64,000 bases of DNA from positions 44,185,937 through 44,249,936 of the forward strand of contig NC_071334.1 of the NCBI RefSeq assembly GCF_027744825.2, given 5' to 3'. Source of the DNA: Synchiropus splendidus (taxonomy: Eukaryota; Chordata; Actinopteri; Syngnathiformes; Callionymidae). Below the pieces are notes generated by a model. That model did not search any database. It saw only the letters and a list, made by a program, of their open reading frames with translations, and was not told the DNA's origin. This document shows, one piece after another, positions 23,884 through 36,322 of this stretch (position 1 is the first letter of the stretch; every line of letters begins with the position of its first letter). Made by a program: the position numbers and the translations under genes.

Positions 23884-24010
23884 GAGGACTTGTTGTTGTT
23901 ATCATCCTAGCTGCCACGTGTCTTGTGCATCAGTGGGATCAGTGGAACTCCTGCACTTACAAAGGTTCCCTGTGGTCTGGAGAGCACACTGTTCAATTTT
24001 CAATTTTTTT
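23884..24010 (+). repeat. Fragment of the TAGTGGTGGGAC-type repeat (family B)
   Basis: It shares TTGTTGTTATCATCCTAGC, GTCTTGTGCATCAGTG and CTCCTGCACTTACAAAGGTT with 1300-1400, and in reverse orientation with about 40435-40540. No terminal repeat is left in this copy. Confidence 0.7.
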
Positions 24011-24426
24011 ATTTACACATAGTCCCACCACTAATAATAAATAATAAGACCCAGGACTGTCTTGTCACACCAGGGTCCACAACACAGCCTGATGCCAGCA
24101 GATACGCATCACTCAGAGCAGTAATATTTCTGGCTATGGTTTGCAAGTGTGCCACAGACATTGTTGAGTGCGGCTGTCAGATCCAAACACAGCTCACACT
24201 TAGCAGGCCTGGCAGAGAGGCCCTGCAACGACACCAGACGCAGTCTGCCAAGTCAAGAGGACACCATTCTGTGGTGCTGAGGGGCAGGTGGGACTTGTGG
24301 AAAGAAAGCCAGTCTGCCACCGTAAAAGGAGGAGGACGATCAGCCTCACTGATAATGCAATGCTGGGTCACACTGAGGACTGGGCCCGGTACAGAGCCAG
24401 GCCAAAGAAAAGAGAACACACTATAG

Positions 24427-24800
24427 CAGACCTGGGCAAAGTGCGGCCCGGCCCTTTGCCTGTGTTTTGATAAGTTGCATAGTTTTTCTGATAAGTTGTA
24501 TAGTTTTCTGTTGTTTGTTTCAGTTAATGCCAGTGCTGGTTCAACAGTAAACACAACACATTCATGACTAACTTTGTGTTTCTTCTTCCTTTACGTTTGT
24601 CATTTTAGTATTTTCCTCAAAATACATTGAAAGAAAATTCTAAATATATTCTGAAATGAATTGCCGTTTTATCTTCGATGTTTCGTCTACATTTTTATGA
24701 TTTCTTTTCAAATAAGATGCATGTAAAATGATTTGTGTAATTACACTTTGTAATATCCTTGCTTCCATTTAACCTTTTAAGATTTTTTTCTCTGTCACAT
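24427..24800 (+). mobile_element. CAGACCTGGG-type hAT-like family, copy with intact left end
   Basis: It begins with CAGACCTGGGCAAAGTGCGG after CACTATAG. The right end is not found. Downstream it shares TTTCCTCAAAATACATTGAA and TATCTTCGATG-like segments with the copies at 2500-2880, 32040-32337 and 32820-33110. It is non-coding. Confidence 0.65.
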
Positions 24801-24987
24801 TCCGTAGTCATTGCCATCTTTCTTTTAGCATGATGCACCTTCACAACATTCACCTCTGCACTATACTCCGACACTGAAATGCTGTTATTGTTTCAACAAG
24901 CTTCTATGACAAGATTTTATTTTCAGATCTTGTATTGATGATGGTCAAGTTCAGCCCCCGTGCAAAACCTTCTGCAGCACATCCCAA

Positions 24988-25035
24988 CCACAGAGTCCAG
25001 ATCCCATGAAGAATCATGGGATCTGGACTCTGTGG
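24988..25035. repeat. Perfect hairpin, 22-bp arms, 4-nt loop
   Basis: The left arm (24988-25009, starting CCACAGAGTCC) and right arm (25014-25035, ending GGACTCTGTGG) are exact reverse complements around the loop AGAA. It has no T-run as a terminator would, and no obvious element boundary. The perfect match suggests a recent origin or maintained pairing. Confidence 0.95.
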
Positions 25036-26600
25036 AGGGCGACCAACAGTGAAAACGATGCCACATGCTTCACTCTTTCATCGTGGCAGCAAGAAATGAC
25101 TGTTCACTCAGTATATTCTGGTTGTCAGCTGACCTCATTCCTTGGGCACATAATGTTTCCACACCAATGAGAGGTGGCCAGGATGGACAGCGATATACTG
25201 TGCGTACCAGCAATGCCACTCGTGAAACTGCATCGTTCTCAACAAAAGTTCTGTCTGACAGAATATGACGACTTCTGTAGAGAACCGGCCAGACCAGGCA
25301 ACGCTCAGGGTGGACGGAGCAGGATCCGATTGCACCTGACATTGGGTGGGCGGCAGGTTGCACCATATCGAAGGGCACACAGAGACGCAGCTATTCACGC
25401 CCCCACACACTCCATGAAATGTAATATTTAACTTGTTATTGAATCCTTCGGGGCAAGTTTTCTGCAAAATCTAAACCGCCGACTGGTTAGAGTTAGCAAG
25501 GCACCGCAAAATCGAAGAGCGAGCGTTTCCATTATGTTAAAACGAAGTCACCATGGTAGAGACAGTGAGTGATTATCAGATTCCTGCTCACTCATGAAGT
25601 GATAATTCAGTATTGGCAACCTCTCCTTGTACCCTGCAGCTACGACTGGCAATGTTCAGCTAAAAACAGAATACCACGCAGTAAGAAGTCCAAGTGGGCT
25701 TGCAGAATCATGCCAAGGGGAATAATTAATCCTAAAGTGTGTGCGATGTCAAGTGTGGAGCCCTAAAGGACAGGGACCTTTAAATGGCCCCACTCGACAC
25801 TTTTAGCTCTGGTGTCTTAGAGATTTAACCTTGCTTACTTCCTCTCTTCTATTTATAACAGTGTCATACTTCTGCCCTGCACTTTGATAGTACCAAGTGA
25901 TCTCATTTACACACCCCGACTCTGCGGCAGGCTCGCTCGCTCGCACACATGCAGGCATGCATTTTCACAAGCAAACATCTGCGCGTGGTGCCAACACATA
26001 CTCCAGAAAGGTTTGAGGCCTGAGTGAAACAGATGGAAGCGCTCAGAGGAATGCCATGACGGCCAGGCATTCTGGCCACCGGCCATATCAGAATTGTAAC
26101 ATGTCCTAATGGATCAGCTGAAAGCTATGTCAAGCCTTCAATCCGCCCGGACTACCTGTCTCAGCGGCAGGCGGGGGTGAGTCAGGGTCCCCGCAAACCT
26201 CTGATAGATGACCTCACTGGTAGACACTTTAGCACGCTATTTTATAGAGGCAACATAACAAGCTTCCTCGCAGCTGTTTGTATTCCCTCCAGTATTATTT
26301 CTGAAAACGGATTAAAGGCTACGCTGCTTTGGAGTAAATGTAAGACAAGAATCGGGTGCCACACACTTACACTGAGTATCTGAACCCACTGCTTCTTATC
26401 GATACCCGGGACAACCACAACATGCCACCACTCTTGCGTGTCTGCTCTGGGGTCAACCGACCAGATGACTGTTTTGTCGTAGGTCACACATGAACATAGG
26501 AACATAGGTCGATGACTAAAGATGCAGGCGTACCTTTGGACTGATCGGGGAAGGTGCAGCTAGGTCACTTTAAACAGAAAGTGACGATTCCGTTAGCTTA

Positions 26601-27839
26601 CACTAGAACAGCGCTTCTTAACCTTTTTGATCTCAGGGCCCATCTTTCCCAGAACAAATGGGTCCGGGGCCCATTCAATAGAACTAATACATGACCCTTC
26701 ATTTCATTTGTGATCAACAACCATATTTAATCCACTTACATGTCAACAAAGCAAAACCTTGTGAAGTGACATGAAACCATGTGATCATTGCAAAGATATT
26801 TATTTGTCATGAAAAAAAAGTCCAACCAGCAGCAGAACCAGGTGCAAGTCATGTTCATCAAATTTACTAAAGAAAAAATGCAAAATACACATGATGCAAG
26901 CTGTTGAGAAAAAAAAAAAAAAGACAAAAATTCTGAATAAAATCAATAAAATAAAACCATGTTTAAATTTCCTAAAGTAAAAATAACATATTTTGTTTAA
27001 ACTCCAAAGAACATATAAGTAAAGTGTAAATTAAAGTATTGCGACAAAATGTTCTATTGAATTTTCAAAGCTGCTGTTTTTACAGTGTTTACTGTTGGGG
27101 GAGCGCCATCATTTTCTTTATCATTTTTTTCTTTTCAAGAACTCCTCAAAATTTTGTATCACAGATTTGCATCTGTCAAGTCAATTCAGAGGCACACTAC
27201 TAGAAATTATGTTCGTAACATGCGCTGTACACAACATATCATAATAAAATGAAAAAAAATATTATAAAGTGCAAAAAGTAACACAAAAGAGCTTAGAAAC
27301 ATTCAAGGACAGAGTGAACAGAAAAACGTGCCAAAATATCCTTCGCTGTAGTTTTTTCAAATGAATTGTATGTTTTTTATTGCCACACAAAGAAAGGACC
27401 TCCGGTGGTGCCCAGTCTTTGAGATGGGTAGTCTCCATCTGTTGGTGCTACTGTATTGGAGCAGGAGCTGATGGAGGGGGTGGGTGATGTTGTCCAGGAT
27501 GCTCCTTAGTTTCAGGAGCATCCCTCTCTCCATAACCATCTCCAAGGAGTCCAGTTTCACCCCCACCACATCACCAGATTGGCGGATGAGTCTGTTAGCG
27601 TCTGCCACCGTTAATCTTCTGCCCCAGACACCACTGACTCATAAAACATCCTCAGCATTGTCCTGCAGACGCTGAAGGACCTGAGCCTCCTCAAGAAGTA
27701 AAATACCTGGCTATTAAAACTGAGTGGCAGCCCTCACGGCCCAAAGGTGTAGAACAAGAAACGTCTAGCGGCCCTCGGGGGGGGGCTCGTGGCCCAACCA
27801 AGGGCCCGGGTCCTATGGTTAAGAATCACTGCACTAGTA
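26601..27839. mobile_element. hAT-like non-autonomous element, family A copy 2, with nested LINE
   Basis: Body 26609-27831. The ends CAGCGCTTCTTAACC and GGTTAAGAATCACTG are inverted repeats. The target duplication is CACTAGAA/CACTAGTA (seven of eight). Compared with copies 1 and 3 it contains an extra 511-bp block (27202-27712) that is a LINE 3' fragment. Confidence 0.8.
27202..27712 (-). pseudogene. 5'-truncated LINE, C-terminal ORF2 fragment and 3' tail
   Basis: On the minus strand one frame reads YFLRRLRSFSVCRTMLRMFY, which matches the conserved segment after the reverse transcriptase domain of teleost LINEs. It continues in another frame with ANRLIRQSGDVVGVKLDSLE...LDNITHPLHQLL and RRSFLCVAIKNIQFI before a stop at about 27357. 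A short deletion and frame break separate the two parts. It is inserted within the hAT-like element at 26609-27831 and is absent from the sister copies, so it arrived later. Confidence 0.8.
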
Positions 27840-30440
27840 AAGCATGGACACCATTTTGAGTCAACGAATCCTCAGTTTGGCCACTTCAAAGTGTTCCTGG
27901 CTCATCATGTTGACTTGGGGCGATGACGACAGATGATGTCGGGTGTGGTCATACGTTGTCATACGTACGTCATACGTCACACTTGGTAGCTGGAAGATTT
28001 GCAGTACCATTAGAGTAGGTAGGAACAAAGAACACAGGGATGGAAGACGTGACTTAGGAGACACTTCACAAAGATCCAGAAGGCTAGAAAGTCATCACTT
28101 TTCATCCCACTGGTGCCACCAGAAGCACAGTAAGTTGAGAATAAACTTCTCAACATCTTATCGTGTATGCAGCAAACACTAACAATGACTCTGGAAAAAA
28201 TATTTAAACTATCTGGAACACAGCGTCATAGCCAGACAGTCAAACCAACACTGGCAAAAACAATAAAGAACTTCATAAGTTCCATTCTCAATGGTGACTC
28301 ATGGAATCAAATTCAGTCACTGAGAATGGCGTCACTGCAAACACAAACAGCTGCTTGTCCTATTTATCGTTGTATGTGGACATATGACCACCAAATAGGA
28401 TAGGATTATATTTTAGCATTTAAACAGTTCAATCTATATTCCAGTCAAAATGAAAGTGATTTGAAAGCAAGATGTGATCTCAGCAAGGGCACAAATCGTG
28501 TATTGAACTTGCGGCTCAGTGAGTGACGAGTCTCTGCCTCACACTTGCACTGGTGATGTACTCAGATCATAGTCACAAAGGAATTCATATTTATCATCGC
28601 CCCTCAATCATTCAAACTCATGGCGAACGTGACATCACTTTGCTCTCAAATAAAGGAGGTCTCAGAGACAGAGTCTATTTTCAGTGCCCGTTATCTCCAC
28701 GGCCTCCGTCTGAGCGAGTCACAGAGGAGGGTCACGGAGGAGTCGTCCGATGATGCGGCTCATAGCAATAAACAATGCGGCTGCTGTCCATCCTGTCAGC
28801 GCAGGGCGTTGAGATCATGGTGGAAAAACAAGTGGATATAAAGACTGATCGATCAAAGCCAGAATCTCTGCATGCAACACTCTTTATTTACATTTAAACT
28901 TGAAATTTATTTGAAGTAATATTTGAAGTTTTTTTTAAGTAAAAGCAAAGACAGTGATCCTAGACATGTGAGGTTGTAACAACTCAAACAACTACCTACT
29001 ATGATCACACAAGCATCAATTGATATTTATTGATGTTTCAGTTGGAGATATTAATATCACAAGTTACAGTTCATACAAATGAGTTTTAGCCAATTGCCAT
29101 ACAAGTAATTCATATTCTTGACTTTGCCGCAGATAACAGCAAGTCCTTATTTTTATTTTATATTTTGTTCTTCATAAATATTGTGTGGACTTCATGTTAA
29201 ATATGATTCCAGAACCTGAAGTTATCGTTCAATTATGAGGTGGTTGGTAACTGGAGAAGCAAGACATTGTATCTATACAATCTCTAACCACCTTTTTTGG
29301 GTGTTAATGTGTGTTCTAATATTTGCGTTGCATGCGAATCCAAACAACCCTCATCATGGCAGAACCGTATCTATCATGACAAACAAAGCCTTTGTGTGGA
29401 AACACTGCTTTCCTACAAATATTTTTGAAGCCATGAAGTCACGATTGAATAACATCACATCATCACATGACTCACAATATGAGTCAGTAGGTTAAATGGC
29501 TGCTGTCCTTCATTACAGCCCAAATAAAGTTTAATATGCTTATTGCACTCGTGTAGCTCAACACACTCATGTGTGACAAACATCTGCGCTGCAGTGTTCT
29601 TGAAGTCATCATCCTCACCACCACCATACGCCGCGACACTCATAAACCTTTCCTGTCGCCACACGTTCTGCTCCGACTGGCGAGGATATAAAACCGCTTT
29701 ATTGAGCTGCGAACCACAGAATCACACAACATTACCATGTCAGTGTTTCCCCTCATCCAAGATGGAATTGGGCTGAACGTTTGGCAGAAAGCAGTGGAGT
29801 TTTAAGAGCAATAAAAATGGGCTTCCATGGATTACAAGAAAGTTCTTAAATGATTATGATCACTGACGTATTACGTTAAAGAGACTCCTCCAGCCATCAG
29901 TGTGAGTCATATCTATAACTTAACAAAGCAGCCAGTTCATGTGGACTTGTCACAGGTCGCAGTGTCAAATCCTGCATGAAGAGCTCTCAGCGTTCCAGCA
30001 AGTCATTCACTTTTGGTCTGAAATAAAGTTTAAACTTGTGACTGCTAGTCACGAGTTACCTCCGCGTTAGTCCTCATCTGTTGACTTGGTTTAGACTCCC
30101 AACAGTAAAATTCCCATCCATAGATAAAACCAAAGTTTTAAGTATTAATTCCAGCAATAAATCGAGGTAAAATCAAGGCTCAAATGAATGTTTTCAAGAT
30201 TCAGTTGAATCTTCATTGCGCGAGTCCCAGTCACTATTGAGGATTAACAAAACGTAAAGTGAAAACAAAGTCACAAGTTTAAGAATAAAAATGATGAGTC
30301 ATTTGTTGACTTTTCTGAAACTCGCCATGTTTATGCAGTAAAACACAAAAGGCTGTCGTTAGATTAACATTTTTAATCTCAATTAATGGCACACAGTCAT
30401 GTCTTACCTCCACATCAATGGCAAATTACTGACATCTGTT
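27840..30440. other. Gene-free interval
   Basis: 2.6 kb with no recognised exon or repeat. Short ORFs near 27.9-28.8 kb and 29.2-29.7 kb have no recognisable motif. Confidence 0.4.
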
Positions 30441-31082
30441 TTCTACATCAGGGGTTCTTAACCTTTTTGATCTGGGGGCCCACCTTCCCCAGAACAAATG
30501 GTCCCAAGGCCATTCAATTGAACTGATTCATGACTCTTGATTTCATTTGTGATCAACAACCATATTTTATCTACTTAGATGTAAACAAAGCAAAACCTTG
30601 TGAATTTATTTAAGAAAAAAAGAAAAAAAAATACACTTGATGCAAACTGTTGAGAAAACTGGAAAAATCTAATAACCATGTCTGAAAATCATAAAATTAA
30701 AATAAAATATTTTATTTAAACTCCGAAGAAGATATAAGTACAGTGTAAATGAAAGTATCATCACAAAATGTTGCAATTAATCTTCAAAACTGCTTCAACA
30801 GGTGCTTTCATTTTATGAACAGTTTTTACTGTTGGGGGCACCATCACTTTCTTTATCATTTTTTCTTTTCAAGAACTTCTCCATAGTTGTTAACTCTCAC
30901 AGATTTGCAGCTGTCAATGACTCACTACTGCCACCACACGTGACTCGTGTATTAAAACTGAGCGTCTTGCGGCCCTCATGGTCCAGAGGTGTAAAACAAA
31001 CAAACTTTCACTGGCCCTGTAGGAGGCGCTCATGGCCCAACCAAGGGCCCCGGCCCTGTGGTTAAGAATCACTGCTCTAAGT
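30441..31082. mobile_element. hAT-like non-autonomous element, family A copy 3
   Basis: Body 30449-31074 (626 bp). It starts CAGGGGTTCTTAACC and ends GGTTAAGAATCACTG. The flanking 8-mers TTCTACAT/CTCTAAGT agree at only five of eight, so the insertion is older or the duplication has decayed. Its interior parallels copy 1, including TTTCATTTGTGATCAACAAC and the GC-rich right end. Confidence 0.75.
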
Positions 31083-32039
31083 AACTTAGAGGAATATCGT
31101 ATCAACACAAGAGGGACCATCAATGTTTACAATGTTGTAGCATGTATTTGGACCTTTTCAGTGCCTCGTAGGTTCTTCTAAAGAATGTCCTCCACAGTAT
31201 CTGTTATGTTGTGCTGTTGTAGTGAAGAGATCAAGACCAATCGAACGTCTACAAATCCTGCAGATCTTCAGCGGTGCTTAAACACTTCTCAACTCGTCAG
31301 CCAGAATCCAAGTCAAGTCACCGAAGCTTCAGCAGCAGTTGAGTTGAGAAATGACCCATTTGATGCCACGAGTCCTCTGATCTCCATGACTGACTTAGAA
31401 AGCCATAACCTGAATTCTATTGATGTTTAACAGCTCAGCCGTTAAAGCTTTATACAGATAATAAAGAGAATTTTAAAAGTTGTGCTATAGCTGGAATCCG
31501 TTGCTTTTTTCCCTTTGGGTTTCAGCTGAACTCTGTGTAACCCTGCAGAACCACACAGAAGTCTGACAAGAGCAGGACTGCTTTCAAATCTTTTATGACA
31601 TTCTTCTGCGCAGCAGTTCATACTCCAGCATGTTTATATAAGCTCTGTGCTCCTTTCATTCATTGTTTTTATCTTTTTATTCACATTCAGGGCAAATGGG
31701 AGCCTGTGGGCTGCCCAGCATGCACTGGCATGGACGAGCGCTCGGCAGAGCACAAGCATGTTCAATCAAATAAAACACAAATTATGAAGAATTATGCATA
31801 CGGCACGCCACATGTGGCGCAACCAGTTGGTGTGAACGTGTTTGTAGAAACAGGGAGGGGTCAGTCGTGACAAACAAAAGTATCGTGTCAGAAGAACTGT
31901 TTTCAGACATGTGTTAAGTCAGTGTTACTATCAAATTCCAGTAGTGACAGTCTCTGTCAGAGACTGTTAGAAACTGTGACTGTTGTGAGGGGCCATCATC
32001 AAAAGAAAGACAGTGATGACTACAAAACACGACGGACAT

Positions 32040-32345
32040 ATATCCCAAATATATACTAAAATAGCAAGGATAAAATTAACCTAAAAAGATTAATTATGAG
32101 TAAGGATATTATGAAAATATAATACTAGAAAAACTGAATCAATGAAAAGAATACATATTTATATTTATTTATTATTTACTGCTGAAGTGGTGGCAGTGGT
32201 GACTAAAAGAGAAAGGACAAAAAAAAAGAGAAAAATTACAACATATCAGTTATAGTTTTAGTCTGACGTCAAAAGGGCCACGAAAATACAGGCATTGGGC
32301 CACATATGGCCCCCGGGCCACACTTTTCCCAGGTCTGGACTGGAC
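32040..32345 (-). mobile_element. CAGACCTGGG-type hAT-like family, copy on minus strand with intact end
   Basis: Read on the minus strand it begins at 32337 with CAGACCTGGGAAAAGTGTGG and contains CCATATGTGGCCCAATGCCTG, then CACCACTTCAGCAGTAAAT. The other end is not clear. Confidence 0.65.
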
Positions 32346-32819
32346 TAACTGGGGTTGTTGTGGTTGCATGATGAATACTGAATAAAAAGAAGCCCAGATG
32401 TTTCTGTCACTAGTTACATGTTGTTTTTACTAAAGGCTTGAACTGGGTCGGCCCCGGGGCCTCCTCCCACTTTCTGGGAATGTCTCGCCAAGAAGAAAAC
32501 CCAGAGACAAGAGTGTGGGTTTCCCAATGAAGAGGGAAGAGGTGCAGGGGAGGTTTGACTTTAAGCCTCTCCCAGACAACTGAGCTCCTCCCTGGGAGAG
32601 ACAGGCTGTAATGCCACTTGTTCTTTCAGCTCATAACCCTAGATGACAGTAGGAAAACGGGGAAAAATCAGAATCTTTAACTTTCAGCTATGCCCCTACT
32701 TCACCATGACTGAGTGAAGAGACTCTGAAGACCTAACATTGGAGCAGCTGAAGTCAATTTCAGTTGTTGTTTTGGGTTGCTGTTGGTGTGATTAGAGTAG
32801 TTAAGGTTAAAATAGATTA

Positions 32820-33115
32820 AATGCAAGTAAGGATATTAACAACTGTGAATATACCATGAAACATATTGAAATATTTCATGTTATATGTATTTAATTTGAA
32901 TATAAGTCAACTTAACTGTGGACCAGACGTTCAAGATAAAAACATAATTTATTTCAAAATATATTTGCAATATTCCTTCAATGTACTTTGAGGAACAACA
33001 CACAAAAATGGCCAATGAAAAGAATATATATTTATGATTATATAGTTACTGCTGGAGTGGTGGCGGTGGTGACTAAAAGAGAAAGAACAAAAAAAAAAAA
33101 CACAAAAATGGTTGT
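32820..33115 (-). repeat. CAGACCTGGG-type family, truncated copy
   Basis: In the same orientation as 32040-32337 and 480 bp from it. It shares CACCACTCCAGCAGTAAC, TTTTCATTGGCCATTTTTGTG and CTGGTCCACAGTTAAG (minus strand) with the other copies. Neither end is intact. Confidence 0.6.
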
Positions 33116-35017
33116 TTTGGGTTGTTGTTCATGCTGTTAAAGGCAATTGAAGAAGCAACAAATGGGGCTGTTAAAATTACTCTTCCAAGAGTTGTGGAAC
33201 TAGAGCATCGCCTTTTGAGTTATTCAGAAAAGATAAGACTGACTTTTATTCTTGCAATAGATGTGGTGCAAACAGTAGAGATTCAGAGTTTAGAAATAGG
33301 GCTAGCTGCTACTCATGAACCAGATGTTGTGGTTGTATTCCATTGTCAGTATTGTTTGTGGTCGTCTGCATATGTTAGAGCTGGTGGTTAAATCACATTT
33401 TGAGTGAATATTTCTTTCTCTATTCACTATCTGTACTGCTCAAGTGAGTTCCGGAAGACTACTGCCACCTGCTGCCTACATCATGAATTTGACCGCTCAT
33501 CTTGTCATTGATTTAAAAAAAAAAAAAGCAGATGAAAGAATGGCATGATAGTAATGAGGTGAAACTCATAATAATGAGCTGTGCACAGTGCTTTGCTGGG
33601 TAGCGCTGCCTTGAGCCATGGGCAGGCACAGCTTGCGTCTGGCGAGGAAAGCATGTGTCCTCCAGCAGGCATGAAGCGCAGCAAGAGAGCCGAGCGGCGG
33701 TTCCCACCTCAGTCTCTTTGTCCTGGCTGCACGGATGCACTTATGTCACTCACACGGCCTCAATGCAGAAAACAATGGCTCGCTCTGAAAGGAGGTATTA
33801 GGGTGAACAGAAGCGGGGTTTGAGCAGGATGAAACCCATTTGTGCTGTGATACATTAGGAATCAATAACTGTCATCAGATATTGTACAGAGAGCAAGGAA
33901 CAGCACAGTCTGGAATCCATAGAATGAGAACTTGGCTCGGCCCCGCGCGGAACGGGAAGGGCAGAGTGAGATGAAAGAAAACATGTATTGACAAGACGCC
34001 CCGTCTCACGATCAAACAAGTACGAGCATTTACGACACTGAAAGGGAGATGCGTGTTGGAGTTTGCAGCAAGCGATTGAAGCAGCTTTTCGCGTCATAAT
34101 CAAAAGCAGACTCTGTCTTGGACCGGGCCGAGCCACTGGCCCCAGCCGCCTTCAGCTGGCCAGGGCTCAGTCGCTGAACTTGCTGATGGAATGCATTTGT
34201 TTTGCAGATTAAAGACGTGTGTTGCTTGTTCATCATGGAGGGTGTTGGGATTTTCTCAGGTTCTGGTTCTGGCAGGGTGAGTGCAGCTCGATCAAGCGCC
34301 AAAGGTGGCACTATGACATGTGGGTTACAGGCCAGTGAGGGAGGGAGGGGTGTTGTATTTACCAACTGCATTATTGTCACCCGCAAGATAGATTTGCTTC
34401 TTTGAAAAAGACTGCATGTTAGTTGTGCCCTCGAGTATCAGTGGGCTACATGTTATTCATGCAAGTATAGTTTAATTTATAGAGGTGAATCGAGATGGTC
34501 TAGATTGGGTAGCTATGTTGGAGGAGTCTGATTTACTGTGGGAAATGAAACTAAGCATCAGATCAAGCACATATTATAGACAGCAAAGGTTAAGACAGCG
34601 TTTCAACGAATTGAAATCAAATACGGGTGGAAGAAAATCCCTCTGACACACAGAGCCAGAGCACCAGTGTGAGAGCAAAGGAAGCGCTGAAGTCACAACA
34701 TCTGAGTCAAGGCAGCATCTGAGGTCATAGTCAGCCTCTATGATCAGCAGATTTTGTGCAGTCAGTTGCAAACTTGTTATTTTTGAAAATGATTTATTGC
34801 GCTATACCTCCATTCTTACTAGTATTCCAAAAAGCCAGTGGGGCCACATTATATCATGTCCGTCAGACAATTCGGAAAAGTAGAGACGTTAAGTTGTTGT
34901 TTTTTTTTCATATAATTGTTTTAGTTATCAATATTATTGTTATAAAAATTGTTTTGTTTTGTTTTTTTTTAATTGGGAAAACCCATATGAAGACTAGTAG
35001 ACCCAAGATAATTTGAC

Positions 35018-35072
<55 letters not shown>

Positions 35073-35560
35073 TATTTTTATTGTGAAAAAGAAAATGTGA
35101 CTATAAAAGAACTTAAAAAAAATAAACAGATAAGATATCAAAGTAATTAAAGAAATATTTATTAAAATATCAATAATATATCATTATGTTTTAATTTAAA
35201 AAAAATAAGGTTAGTGGTGCTGCACAAAAGCGGTTTTTCACTTTTAAAAAGAAAACAAAAAACATGGAAAAGAAAGCAAAATGTCAAAAGGGCAATTAAG
35301 TCAATCAGCAGGGAAAACTAATGCAATAAAAAAATGATGTTTGATTTATTTATGTTTTGATCATGCTCGGTTTGAGGGCCACGGCTGGATCAATGGAGAC
35401 AGAGGGTCTCGTGTGGCTTGGAAGCCGGTCTTTGCAATAGATATATGACCAGGTTTGTTGGTGCAGAGGAGGTGAGAACAGCTTTATTTCGCAAACAACT
35501 TCTGTCATTGTTTATGAGAACATTTTATATCTGTGTGTGTATTGGGTGAAACGCGACTCT
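33116..35560. other. Interval upstream of gdnf with no recognised gene
   Basis: An 89-residue open frame at 33122-33391 has no recognisable motif. A long (AT)n tract lies at 35021-35067. I see no conserved exon, although cis-regulatory sequence for gdnf is plausible in this interval. Confidence 0.4.
35021..35067. repeat. (AT)n microsatellite, about 47 bp
   Basis: Uninterrupted AT dinucleotides within a 300-bp AT-rich stretch, about 750 bp upstream of the proposed gdnf TATA box. Confidence 0.95.
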
Positions 35561-35770
35561 GGCGTGAGGGATCAGGTATGAACGTCTCCAAATCGCATTC
35601 CACATACTGAAATCGAACCCAAGGACATCGGGACGCGGTGTGACATAATCCGGCAGAAATCTGAAAACTGTGGGGCGGCTCGAGGGAGAGGGAGAGCGGA
35701 GTTTGCGGCTGGTGTGGAGCTCACTCGTTTGCGGGGGTCTGTGGAAGAGGGGCGGGCACGTATTGGCGCA

Positions 35771-35797
35771 AACGTCAGAGCGCACTTTGCTATAAAG
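35771..35797 (+). promoter_or_regulatory. gdnf: Candidate gdnf core promoter (CGTCA element and TATA box)
   Basis: TATAAAG at 35791-35797 is followed by a CpG-rich stretch (GCGCGCACC, GCGCTCGGCGCGGCGTCG). AACGTCAG, a CREB half-site-like sequence, lies about 20 bp upstream. The 35640-35900 stretch is the most GC- and CpG-rich in an otherwise AT-rich region and lies 2.5 kb upstream of the first coding exon. This is inference from sequence alone; transcript starts are not known. Confidence 0.45.
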
Positions 35798-35819
35798 CTG
35801 CGCGCACCAACCCTGCGCT

Positions 35820-36322
35820 CGGCGCGGCGTCGTGCGCAGAACTGTGTCCGCGACTGTCCGGCATGTAGACGAGAATCGAGGAACGATCTGTCCCGGAGAA
35901 CATGGAAAATGCCCCGCATCATTTGCGTCGCTTTGCAGCTCTTGATAATGCGGAATTATGAGGATTTTTAAAGGGGAGATGAGGCTGTTTTCTGCTTGAC
36001 TCGTGCCGTCATTTGACTCTTCCCAGTCGGAGATGGTGGATCTTTCTCGGATTTCCAACGTGGGAATATATAATTCAATGAAATCACCAGCTTGAACTGA
36101 ACCCACTTTCTTGTCGAGAACCTTTGGACTTCCAAGTGAAGACAGACGGTTCGGTGGTTCTGAGAAGAACAACACACCTGCGCGATCTCTTTTTTCTAGT
36201 TGGCAGTCAGAACTCAGTTTGTTTTCATGGAGTTTGGGGATTTGGGGCTGTCTCGAGACAATAAATGAATTTGGATTTTAGCAGAGGCAGCGAGTTCCAG
36301 GTCTGCATGGGCCCTGTTTAAA
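35820..36322 (+). other. gdnf: Candidate non-coding first exon of gdnf
   Basis: GDNF genes have a non-coding first exon. From about 25 bp after the TATA box the sequence reaches a strong donor at 36323 (AA|GTAAGT), and the first coding exon has an acceptor at 38315-38317. This segment holds several upstream ATGs, including one at 35902 that opens a 19-codon frame, which could limit translation. The exact start is unknown. Confidence 0.4.

Larger units (their letters stand above)
14477..26600. other. Gene-free interval, 12 kb, with repeats
   Basis: No exon of a recognised cellular gene on either strand. It contains an unassigned short acidic ORF at 14748-14945, (ATT)n blocks near 15.6-15.9 and 18.2 kb, a foldback repeat near 23.3-23.5 kb, transposon fragments near 23.8-24.8 kb and a perfect hairpin at 24988-25035. 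The stretches 16-18 kb, 19-23 kb and 25-26.6 kb show nothing I can name. Confidence 0.5.
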
